A stretch of 8,651 bases of DNA from Elioraea sp051860475 (GTDB lineage Bacteria; Pseudomonadota; Alphaproteobacteria; Acetobacterales; Acetobacteraceae): the NCBI RefSeq assembly GCF_051860475.1, contig NZ_JBHYDW010000164.1:1-8651 (forward strand), read 5' to 3'. This document shows positions 1 through 6,179 of the stretch, piece by piece. How positions within the stretch are numbered: position 1 is the stretch's first letter; every line of letters begins with the position of its first letter. The notes beneath the pieces are model-generated. The model did no database searches. It had not been told where the DNA came from and was given only the letters and a program-made list of their open reading frames with translations. The position numbers were made by a program, and so were the translations under genes.

Positions 1-48
1 GGGGGCGCCCCCGGGGGGGGGGGGGGGGGGGCGGGGCGCCCCCCCGGC
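1..48. repeat. G/C low-complexity stretch with a 19-G homopolymer
   Basis: Bases 1-12 form a perfect G5-CG-C5 palindrome. A run of 19 G follows at 13-31, then a second GGGGCGCCCC copy at 33-42 within a C-rich tail. It lies just downstream of the minus-strand solute-binding protein stop codon. A pure G run of this length at the very start of the window looks like a contig end or a sequencing or assembly artefact. A strong GC hairpin acting as a terminator is possible, but no T-tract is seen. Confidence 0.6.
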
Positions 49-53
49 TCTCC

Positions 54-1376
54 TCATGCCCTGTAAGGGATCTCGGCGGGGGCGCGCTGCACCGACGCCG
101 GCGTCAGCAGTCGCACCCAGTCGAGCCCCTTCGTGCCCAAGGGATTCATGGTCAGGTCCGGCGGATACAGCACCATCCGGTCGATCACCGGGAACGGATA
201 CTCGTTCACATGCTTCGTCAGGCCGATCAGCATCGGCTCGAGCCCCTGGCCATCCTCGCGGATCTTCATCGTTCCGGTCAGGTGCGCAAACTCCAGCCCG
301 CGCATCGTGTCCATCAGCTGCTCGCGCGACGGCCATGCGCCGCCGTTCGCCGCGGTCGCCTTCTCGTAGCCGGCCTTCAGCCCATAGAGCGCCTGTGCCA
401 TGTGGAAGGTCGGATAGATCGGATAGAGATTGAACCGCTGGCGATACGCGGCCGTGAAGTCCTTCAGGATCTGGGTGTCCTGCGCGGTCGGATGGAGGAA
501 CCAGTGGTCCCCGCGGCCGCCGACGATCACGCCCTCGGGCAGGGTCTTGCCGACCCGCTCAAGGCTGCTCTCGACCAGCGGCAGCACGAAGGTCGACCGC
601 TCGAACAGCCGCCGCTCGGCCGCCTGGCGGACGAAGGTGTCGAGCTCCCCGCCCCAGCTGGTCGAGAAGATCACGTCAGGTCGCAACGCGAGCAGACGCG
701 TCACCTCGGTCGAGAAGTCGGTCGCGCCGAAGCGGGGGAACAGCTCGGCCACCACGCGGACGCCTGGCTTCACCGCGTCCATCGCCGCCTTCCAGATCGC
801 CCAGGAGTCCCGTCCCCAGGCATAGTCCTGGTTCAGCACGGCGACGGTGCGGAAGTCCGGCTTGACCTTCGCGAGATACAGCAGCGGTGCGACGATCTCG
901 GGCACGGCGTTCGCCTGCGTCCGGACACAGTAGCGGTAGGACGCCTCCTCGAAGATGCGCTGGGTGCCGCAGTCCCATAGGATCGTCGGCATGCGGAGCT
1001 GCTCGGCGAGCGGTGCCACCGCCAGGCACGATCCCGAGGAGATCGACGCGAGCATCACGTCCACGCCTTCGTTCTGGACCAGCCGGCGGCACTCGCCGAG
1101 CAGGAAGTCCACGCCCGGCGCCTCGTCGATGACGATGCTGCGGATCGGCACGCCGCCGATTCCGCCGGCGCGGTTGAACTGCTCGATCAGCAGGTCGGCG
1201 GCGTTGCGGCCGGGGACCCCGAATACCGAGGCCGGGCCGGACAGGAACGTGGAGATGCCGATCTTCAGTTCGCTCGGCTTCTGTTGGCCGATCGCTTGGC
1301 GGGGCAGGAGCGCAGGCAGCGCCAGCGTCGACGCGACGGCGGTCTGAAGGGCGGTGCGGCGTGTCAGCTTCGCCAT
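54..1376 (-). CDS. ABC transporter substrate-binding protein, LivK-like (type 1 periplasmic binding fold)
   Basis: This predicted periplasmic receptor should capture a small solute and pass it to an ABC importer. The protein has 440 residues, a usual length for the Peripla_BP_6/LivK family. The N-terminus has a twin-arginine pair (R6-R7 in KLTRRTALQ), a hydrophobic stretch at about 9-24 and an AIG site near residue 30 suited to signal peptidase, so export by Tat is likely. The mature part opens with LKIGISTFLSGPASVFG, the typical first strand and ligand loop of this family. It continues with the alternating lobes of a two-domain binding protein, including the GATDFSTEVTRL stretch. The frame stays open upstream to 1634, but the start at 1376 is chosen because GGGAG lies 8 bases before it and the signal peptide begins there; the longer version would overlap the phosphofructokinase gene. 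No permease or ATPase gene is visible nearby. The ligand is unknown; branched-chain amino acids, aromatic acids, amides and urea are all possible in this family. Confidence 0.9.
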   Translation of the reverse strand: MAKLTRRTALQTAVASTLALPALLPRQAIGQQKPSELKIGISTFLSGPASVFGVPGRNAADLLIEQFNRAGGIGGVPIRSIVIDEAPGVDFLLGECRRLVQNEGVDVMLASISSGSCLAVAPLAEQLRMPTILWDCGTQRIFEEASYRYCVRTQANAVPEIVAPLLYLAKVKPDFRTVAVLNQDYAWGRDSWAIWKAAMDAVKPGVRVVAELFPRFGATDFSTEVTRLLALRPDVIFSTSWGGELDTFVRQAAERRLFERSTFVLPLVESSLERVGKTLPEGVIVGGRGDHWFLHPTAQDTQILKDFTAAYRQRFNLYPIYPTFHMAQALYGLKAGYEKATAANGGAWPSREQLMDTMRGLEFAHLTGTMKIREDGQGLEPMLIGLTKHVNEYPFPVIDRMVLYPPDLTMNPLGTKGLDWVRLLTPASVQRAPAEIPYRA

Positions 1377-1539
1377 CTGGACGTCTCCCTCACTCTTCCG
1401 TCGACGCAGGCAGCGCCGACGCCGGGACGGTATCGTGCTGTCGGCAAGGCGCCAAGGGGTGCGGTGGAGTGCGACAAACCGCGTGCCCGGGTGACGATTC
1501 TCTGCGACTCTGTGCCGACACTGACCGGAACGGGTGACG
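1377..1539. promoter_or_regulatory. divergent intergenic region between the solute-binding protein and phosphofructokinase genes
   Basis: These 163 bases must hold the promoters for both divergent genes. The ribosome binding site of the minus-strand gene is GGGAG (plus-strand 1385-1389). For the plus-strand gene, GGAA at 1527-1530 is the likely site. A weak minus-strand promoter candidate is TTGGCG (1455-1450), a 17-base spacer, then TACCGT (1432-1427), but the match to consensus is poor. No convincing plus-strand promoter or operator was seen. Confidence 0.4.
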
Positions 1540-2634
1540 ATGGCGACGATCAAGCGGCTTGGCGTGCTGACCACCGGCGGCGACTGCGCCGGACTGAACG
1601 CGGCGATCCGCGCGGTGACGATCCGCGCGGCCACGACCTATGGCCTGGAGGTGCTGGGGCTGATCCAGGGCACCCACGGGCTCATGGAGGACCCGCCGCG
1701 CTTCGTGACGCTGGACGGCAGCATCAACGATCCCTCGCTTCTGCGCCAGGGCGGAACGATCCTGGGCAGCGTCAATCGCGGCGATCCGTTCTCGTTCCCG
1801 CTGCCGGGCGGCGGCAAGGAAGATCGTTCGCCGCTCATCTTCCGCGGCGTCGAGGCCCTCGGTCTCGATGCGATCGTCGGCATCGGCGGCGACGGCTCGA
1901 TGCGGATCATGCACCGGCTGATGCAGTCCGGGCGCTTCCCGTTCGTCGGCATCCCGAAGACGATCGACAACGACCTGGCCGCGACGGAGTACGCGATCGG
2001 CCACCACACGGCGGTGGAGGTGGCGACCGAGGCGCTGGACCGGCTGCAGCCGACCGCGGCGAGCCACAACCGGATCATGGTGCTGGAGGTGATGGGTCGG
2101 GACGCGGGCCATATCGCCCTGTCCGCCGGGGTGGCCGGTGGTGCGGACGTGATCCTGATCCCCGAGATCCCATGGCGCGTGGGCGCGGTCGCCGATGCAA
2201 TCGCCCGACTGCGCGCGCGCGGCCGCAACTTCGCGCTGGTGGTGGTGGCGGAAGCCGTTCCGTCGCCCGAGGGCGAGACGGTGCTGGCGGGCCCCAGCGC
2301 CGCCGGGGCGATGCCCCGTCTTGGTGGCGTTGGCGCGCGGATCGCGGCAACGCTGGAACAGGCGACCGGCGCCGAGGCACGCGTCACAGTGCTCGGCCAT
2401 GTGCAGCGTGGCGGCAGCCCCGGCGCGCTCGATCGGCTGGTTGCGTCATCGATGGGCGTGCACGCGGTCGATCTCGCCACCCAGGGCAGGTTCGGGCGGC
2501 TGGTGGTTTGGCGCGAGGGCCGCGTGGCCGATGCGCCGATCGCGGAGGCGGCGATTGCGGCACGGCCGGTGGACCCTCAGGGCGACCTGGTGCGCGCGGC
2601 CCGCGGGCTCGGGATCTGTTTCGGAGACGAGTAG
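1540..2634 (+). CDS. pfkA: 6-phosphofructokinase (PfkA family, probably ATP-dependent)
   Basis: The enzyme phosphorylates fructose 6-phosphate to fructose 1,6-bisphosphate in cytoplasmic glycolysis. At 364 residues it is longer than the E. coli enzyme (about 320). Family motifs run in order: TGGDCAGLNAAIRAV near the N-terminus; GGDGS at 116-120; PKTIDND at 139-145, with D143 matching the catalytic aspartate; MGRDAGHIALSAG, containing the substrate-binding MGR; and GHVQRGGSPGALDR, binding the sugar phosphate. The two donor-deciding positions are glycine (G119, E. coli Gly104) and lysine (K140, E. coli Gly124). Pyrophosphate enzymes usually have Asp plus Lys, and classic ATP enzymes Gly plus Gly. 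This Gly/Lys mix is known among ATP users of the pyrophosphate-like branch, so ATP is favoured but not certain. A GTG at 1534 is in frame, but ATG 1540 is better placed, 9 bases after GGAA. The gene stands alone, divergent from the solute-binding protein gene and about 200 bases before the next operon. Confidence 0.93.
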   Translation: MATIKRLGVLTTGGDCAGLNAAIRAVTIRAATTYGLEVLGLIQGTHGLMEDPPRFVTLDGSINDPSLLRQGGTILGSVNRGDPFSFPLPGGGKEDRSPLIFRGVEALGLDAIVGIGGDGSMRIMHRLMQSGRFPFVGIPKTIDNDLAATEYAIGHHTAVEVATEALDRLQPTAASHNRIMVLEVMGRDAGHIALSAGVAGGADVILIPEIPWRVGAVADAIARLRARGRNFALVVVAEAVPSPEGETVLAGPSAAGAMPRLGGVGARIAATLEQATGAEARVTVLGHVQRGGSPGALDRLVASSMGVHAVDLATQGRFGRLVVWREGRVADAPIAEAAIAARPVDPQGDLVRAARGLGICFGDE

Positions 2635-2676
2635 CAGGTGGATCGTCCTCGTCCGGTGCGCCGGGGCAGGGTGCGT

Positions 2677-2690
2677 CCATGGGCCCATGG
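2677..2690. promoter_or_regulatory. perfect 14-base palindrome upstream of the five-gene operon
   Basis: CCATGGGCCCATGG reads identically on both strands. It sits in the 204-base spacer after the phosphofructokinase stop and about 150 bases before the first operon gene. Perfect dyads of this size are typical operators for dimeric repressors or activators, so it is a candidate regulatory site for the operon. The same spacer has nested weaker dyads at 2711-2749 (GCGGTC/GACCGC around CCGCT/AGCGG). No regulator gene is visible in the window, and chance is not excluded in such GC-rich DNA. Confidence 0.3.
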
Positions 2691-2824
2691 TCGGCGACCG
2701 CGCAGGGGCTGCGGTCGGGTCGCGCTCGCCGCTCCAGCGGAGTGACCGCCGTGCGGCGGGTCCCGGGCCCTCGGTTCGTGCATCCGGTTGCCTGCGCTGC
2801 TGAAGCGTGGCACGCCGTCGCGGC

Positions 2825-2830
2825 GGAGGG
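2825..2830 (+). promoter_or_regulatory. ribosome binding site that fixes the GTG start of the SDR gene
   Basis: GGAGGG is followed after 8 bases by GTG at 2839. The alternative in-frame TTG at 2788 has no such site and would add 17 basic, low-complexity residues before the Rossmann fold. This decides the start. Confidence 0.75.
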
Positions 2831-2838
2831 ACGCAGGG

Positions 2839-3600
2839 GTGGACATCGCCGGAGCATTCTCGCTGCGGGGGCGGATCGCGCTGGTGACCGGCGCGTCCGG
2901 CGTGCTCGGGGCGCATTTCGCGCGGGTGCTGCACGGCGCGGGCGCCCACGTGGTGCTTGCGGCACGCCGGCCGGATGCCTGTGCTGCGCTCGCGAACGAA
3001 CTCGGTGTGGGGGCTGTCGCGCTCGACGTGACCGATGCCGGGGCGATCGCGTCGGCCTTCGATGCCGCCCAAGCGGCCTGCGGCGCACCGTGTGACGTGA
3101 TCGTCAACAACGCGGGGATCGCGGTGACGAAGCCGGCGCTGGAGCAGAGCGTGGAGGACTGGGACGGCGTGCTGGCCGTGAACCTGCGTGGCTGCTTCCT
3201 GGTGGCGCAGGAGGCGGCGCGGAGGATGGTCGCTTCGAAGGTCCCCGGCGCGATCGTCAACATCGCCTCGGTGCTCGGACAGCGCGTGATCCCGGGTGTC
3301 GCCGGCTACAGCGCCGCCAAGGCCGGGCTGATCCAGCTCACCCGCCAGCTCGCGGTGGAACTCGCGCGCCACCGCATCCGTGTCAACGCGCTCGCGCCGG
3401 GCTATGTCGAGACCGCGATCAACCGCGATTACTTCGCCTCCGAAGCGGGCCAGGCGATGATCCGCCGCATCCCGCAGCGCCGCCTCGGCACGCCCGAGGA
3501 TCTGACCGGGCCGCTGCTGCTGCTGGCCTCGGAGGCCGGCGCGCATATGACGGGCGCGGTCGTCACGGTGGACGGCGGCCATTCGGTTAACCCGCTCTGA
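2839..3600 (+). CDS. short-chain dehydrogenase/reductase (LvaD-like, acyl-CoA keto/hydroxy oxidoreductase)
   Basis: This is a classical NAD(P)-dependent SDR of 253 residues, the normal length for the family. Visible motifs are the cofactor loop TGASGVLG (17-24), NNAG (90-93) and the catalytic tetrad N115, S144, Y157 and K161 (YSAAK). A PGYVET segment follows, and the C-terminus ends in the usual TVDGG stretch. The GTG start is set by GGAGGG 8 bases upstream. It is the first gene of the operon, 11 bases before the acyl-CoA dehydrogenase gene. In the Pseudomonas lva pathway the SDR LvaD reduces the 4-keto group of levulinyl-CoA to 4-hydroxyvaleryl-CoA. With the same partner genes here, a 4-keto/4-hydroxyacyl-CoA substrate is the best guess. 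FabG-like or 3-hydroxyacyl-CoA activity cannot be excluded. The SDR assignment is firm; the substrate is inferred from neighbours. Confidence 0.9.
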   Translation: MDIAGAFSLRGRIALVTGASGVLGAHFARVLHGAGAHVVLAARRPDACAALANELGVGAVALDVTDAGAIASAFDAAQAACGAPCDVIVNNAGIAVTKPALEQSVEDWDGVLAVNLRGCFLVAQEAARRMVASKVPGAIVNIASVLGQRVIPGVAGYSAAKAGLIQLTRQLAVELARHRIRVNALAPGYVETAINRDYFASEAGQAMIRRIPQRRLGTPEDLTGPLLLLASEAGAHMTGAVVTVDGGHSVNPL

Positions 3601-3611
3601 GACGAGGCGAC

Positions 3612-4823
3612 ATGGACTTCATCCTGCCCCCCGAGATCGAGGCGATCCGGCTGCACATCCGGCGCTTCGTCGACGAGCGGCTGATCCCCCTGGAATCCGA
3701 TCGCGCCAGCTACGACGAGCACGAGAACATCGCCCCGCATGTGCTGGCCGAGCTGCGCACGCAGGCGAAGGCGGAGGGGCTCTGGGCCTTGCAGATGCCG
3801 AAGGCGCTCGGCGGCGGCGGGCTCAGTCGCGTCGGCATGGCGGCCTGCTACGAGGAGATGAACCGCTCGATCTTCGGCCCTGTGGTGTTCAACAGCGCCG
3901 CTCCCGACGATGGCAACATGATGGTGCTGGACCGCGTGCTCCCGGAGGCGATGAAGCCGCGCTGGCTCCAGCCGATCGTGCATGGCGCGGTGCAGTCCGC
4001 CTTCGCGATGACCGAGCCGGATGGATGCGGTTCCGATCCGAACCTCACCTACACACGCGCCGAGCGGGTCGGCAACGACCGCTGGCGCGTCACCGGGCGC
4101 AAATGGTTCATCACCGGTGCGGGCAATGCGCGCATCTTCATCGTCATCGCCCGCACCTCCGAGGACGAGCGCAAGGGGCTCTCGGCCTTCCTGTTCGATG
4201 CCGATACGCCCGGCTGGCGCATCGTCCGGCGCATCCCGATCATGGGGCCGGAGGAGCATGGCGGGCATTGCGAGCTCGTCTTCGAGGGGCTGGAGGTGCC
4301 GGACGAGCAGCGGCTGCTGAATGTCGGCGACGGGCTGAAGCTGACGCAGATGCGTCTCGGCGTGGCGCGGCTGACGCACTGTATGCGCTGGCTCGGCCTG
4401 TCGCGCCGCGCGCTTGAGATCGCGATGGCGCATGTGGCGGGGCGTGACTCCTTCGGCATCAAGCTGATCGACCGCGAGAGCGTGCAGGGCCTGATCGGCC
4501 AGGCGGCGATGGAGATCGAGATCGGCCGGCTGCTGACGATGAAGGCGGCCTGGGTGCTGGATCAGGGCGGGTTCGCGCGCAAGGAGGTTTCGATGGCCAA
4601 GGTGGTGGTCGCGGATGCGTTGCAGCGTGCGGTCGACACCGCCTTGCAGCTGCTCGGCGCCAAGGGCTACTCGAAGGACACGGTGATCGAGTGGATGTAC
4701 CGCTACGCGCGCCAGGCGCGGCTGGTGGACGGCGCCTCCGAGGTGCATCGCATGGTCCTGGCGAACACGCTGCGCCGCGAGGGGCGCGAGTTCTTCGCCT
4801 GGGGACCGCCCGCGCATGGATGA
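3612..4823 (+). CDS. acyl-CoA dehydrogenase, ACAD10/11-like (LvaC-like)
   Basis: This FAD flavoprotein has 403 residues, the usual single-domain length. The N-terminal helical domain contains a GGGGLSR segment. The middle FAD/substrate motif is FAMTEPDGCGSD at 131-142, and KWFITG at 164-169 packs on the flavin. The C-terminal domain carries the YRYARQARLVDGASEVHR stretch. D373 in VDGASE occupies the place where medium-chain enzymes have the catalytic Glu (YEGT), a change typical of the ACAD10/11 branch. In the lva pathway LvaC acts on 4-phosphoacyl-CoA, giving an enoyl-CoA and then 3-hydroxyacyl-CoA. Mammalian ACAD10/11 fuse an APH-like kinase to such a dehydrogenase, and here the kinase is the next gene. 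Its last 8 bases overlap the kinase start (ATGGATGA), suggesting translational coupling. ATG 3612 follows GAGG at 3604-3607 with short spacing. Family call strong; exact substrate unknown. Confidence 0.93.
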   Translation: MDFILPPEIEAIRLHIRRFVDERLIPLESDRASYDEHENIAPHVLAELRTQAKAEGLWALQMPKALGGGGLSRVGMAACYEEMNRSIFGPVVFNSAAPDDGNMMVLDRVLPEAMKPRWLQPIVHGAVQSAFAMTEPDGCGSDPNLTYTRAERVGNDRWRVTGRKWFITGAGNARIFIVIARTSEDERKGLSAFLFDADTPGWRIVRRIPIMGPEEHGGHCELVFEGLEVPDEQRLLNVGDGLKLTQMRLGVARLTHCMRWLGLSRRALEIAMAHVAGRDSFGIKLIDRESVQGLIGQAAMEIEIGRLLTMKAAWVLDQGGFARKEVSMAKVVVADALQRAVDTALQLLGAKGYSKDTVIEWMYRYARQARLVDGASEVHRMVLANTLRREGREFFAWGPPAHG

Positions 4824-5826
4824 GGCACGACGCGAGCGCCTGACCGCTTGGCTGCGGATCGCTTCGGGCGACCCGTGGCTCGCCGTCACGGCGATGGCGC
4901 GGCTCGCGGGCGGAGCGATCCAGCAGAACTGGGCGCTCGACGTCGTACGCGACGGTGCTGCGGAGGCATGGGTGCTGCGGACCGACAATGCGGCGACGCT
5001 GGCCGTCTCGCATGGGCGGGCGGCCGAGTTCGCCCTGCTGCGCGCTGCGCATGACGCGGGCGTGACGGTGCCGGAGCCGCTGTTCCTCTGTACGGACCGG
5101 CAGGTGATCGGCGCGCCGTTCTTCGTCATGCGCCGCGTCGCCGGCGTGGCCGCGGGGCATCGCGTGGTCAAGAGTGAGACGCTCGGCGGCGGGCGCGCGG
5201 CCTGCGCGCGCGCGCTGGGGCGGGACCTCGCACGCATTCACGCGCTCCGCCCGCCGCGCGCAGACCTCGCCTTCCTCGGCGATGCGCCCGCCGATCCGTG
5301 CGTGTCCTTCATCGCAGGGCAGCGCTCGGCACTGGACCGCCAGCGTCTGCCCCGTCCGGCGCTGGAATGGGGGCTGCGTGCGCTGGAACGGACCGCACCC
5401 GGTCCCGCAACGATCGTGCTCTGTCATAACGATTTCCGCACCGGCAACATCATGCTCGACGAGACAGGCGTCACAGCCATCCTGGACTGGGAGTTCGCCA
5501 GCTGGGGCGACGGGCATGCCGATCTCGGCTGGCTCTGCGCGGCGTGCTGGCGCTTCGGCAACACGGCGCAGGAAGCCGGCGGGATCGGCCCGCGTGCTGC
5601 CCTCTACGCGGGCTATGCCGAGGCAAGCGGCCAGGCGCCCGCGCACGAGCGCGTGCTGTGGTGGGAACTCGCCGCCCATATCCGCTGGGCCACGATCGCG
5701 CTCGATCAGGCCGAGCGCCACCTTTCCGGCGCCGAGCGCGGCCTCGAACTGGCGCTGACCGGCCATCTCGTTCCCGAACTCGAATGGCGGGTCCTGTCGA
5801 TGGTGGAGGCGCGCGTCGATGCGTGA
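4816..5826 (+). CDS. APH-like phosphotransferase family protein (LvaA-like 4-hydroxyacyl-CoA kinase)
   Basis: This 336-residue kinase has the aminoglycoside phosphotransferase/choline kinase fold. It shows the N-lobe VLRTDN strand, where Arg replaces the usual ATP-binding Lys as in the ACAD10/11-linked branch. The catalytic loop is HNDFRTGN at 204-211 (D206 base, N211 metal ligand). The metal-binding ILDWE follows, with D224, and then the DLGWLCAACWRFG signature of this subgroup. Despite the fold it is unlikely to give antibiotic resistance, because it lies between an acyl-CoA dehydrogenase and a DUF6285-type gene. The known equivalent, LvaA, works with LvaB to phosphorylate the 4-hydroxyl of 4-hydroxyvaleryl-CoA using ATP. 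It overlaps the gene before by 8 bases and the gene after by 8 bases (ATGCGTGA). A GGGGA at 4801-4805 can serve as ribosome binding site. Fold and motifs are seen; the substrate is inferred from the operon. Confidence 0.9.
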   Translation: MDEARRERLTAWLRIASGDPWLAVTAMARLAGGAIQQNWALDVVRDGAAEAWVLRTDNAATLAVSHGRAAEFALLRAAHDAGVTVPEPLFLCTDRQVIGAPFFVMRRVAGVAAGHRVVKSETLGGGRAACARALGRDLARIHALRPPRADLAFLGDAPADPCVSFIAGQRSALDRQRLPRPALEWGLRALERTAPGPATIVLCHNDFRTGNIMLDETGVTAILDWEFASWGDGHADLGWLCAACWRFGNTAQEAGGIGPRAALYAGYAEASGQAPAHERVLWWELAAHIRWATIALDQAERHLSGAERGLELALTGHLVPELEWRVLSMVEARVDA

Positions 5827-6175
5827 GCTGCCGCTTGGCCCCGATCTGCTGACGACCGCGCGCGAGGTGCTGCTGAACGAGCTGCTGCCGCAGCTCCCCG
5901 AGACGCATGGTCTGGCGGCGCGCATGGTCGCGAACGCGATCGGGATTGCCGCGCGCGAGGCGGCGCAGGATCCGTCCTGGCAGCAGGAGGCGCTGGCGCG
6001 GATGCGGTCGCTGACGGGCGATGCCGCGGACCCGCTGCGCGGCTTCGCCGCCGCGATCCGCGTGGGTGCGTTCGATCCTGGAACGCCCCACTACGCTGAC
6101 GCGGTCGAGCTCCTGCGGGACATCACGCGCGCCCGCTGCACGGTCAGCGCGCCGCGGGCGCTCGCCAAGGGGTAG
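5819..6175 (+). CDS. DUF6285-type small protein (LvaB-like partner of the phosphotransferase)
   Basis: This predicted cytoplasmic protein has 118 residues, with no signal peptide, membrane segment or cysteine pair. It is mostly helical. The N-terminal half has the pattern LLTTAREVLLNELLPQL, then ARMVANAIGIAAREA. The C-terminal half has FAAAIRVGAFD and a last helix with LLRDITRARCTVSAP. This pattern fits the DUF6285 family, which travels with APH-like kinase and acyl-CoA dehydrogenase genes. LvaB of the levulinate pathway is such a protein and is needed together with LvaA for phosphorylation of the 4-hydroxyacyl-CoA. The start at 5819 overlaps the kinase stop by 8 bases and has GGAGG at 5805-5809, 9 bases upstream. 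The coupling suggests both proteins are made in equal amounts as a complex. Family recognition is from memory of the pattern; a profile search would settle it. Confidence 0.82.
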   Translation: MRELPLGPDLLTTAREVLLNELLPQLPETHGLAARMVANAIGIAAREAAQDPSWQQEALARMRSLTGDAADPLRGFAAAIRVGAFDPGTPHYADAVELLRDITRARCTVSAPRALAKG

Positions 6176-6179
6176 CGCG

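Noticed and set aside
1439..1520. 8-base inverted repeat TGTCGGCA / TGCCGACA in the divergent promoter region
   Set aside because: Eight-base repeats at this spacing are expected by chance in a GC-rich region of this size; nothing else supports an operator.
1377..1634. Longer minus-strand start for the solute-binding protein at 1634
   Set aside because: The extra 86 residues are arginine-rich with no domain, overlap the phosphofructokinase gene, and precede an obvious Tat signal peptide with its own ribosome binding site.
2808..2823. Sigma-54 promoter suggested by TGGCACG at 2808-2814
   Set aside because: The -12 GC element is not at the right spacing, and transcription would begin after the ribosome binding site of the SDR gene.
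2788..2838. TTG start at 2788 for the SDR gene
   Set aside because: No ribosome binding site; GTG 2839 has GGAGGG 8 bases upstream and starts just before the Rossmann fold.
1284..3095. 603-residue plus-strand open frame across the phosphofructokinase gene
   Set aside because: Gly/Arg-rich shadow frame spanning two real genes and the spacer, without motifs.
3429..5237. 602-residue minus-strand open frame opposite the operon
   Set aside because: It is a shadow of the acyl-CoA dehydrogenase and kinase genes: low-complexity, rich in Arg/His/Ala, with no domain. Such antisense frames are normal in very GC-rich DNA.
4816..5826. Aminoglycoside resistance gene
   Set aside because: The fold is shared, but the HNDFRTGN and DLGWL motifs and the neighbours match the acyl-CoA-linked kinase branch and not drug-modifying enzymes.
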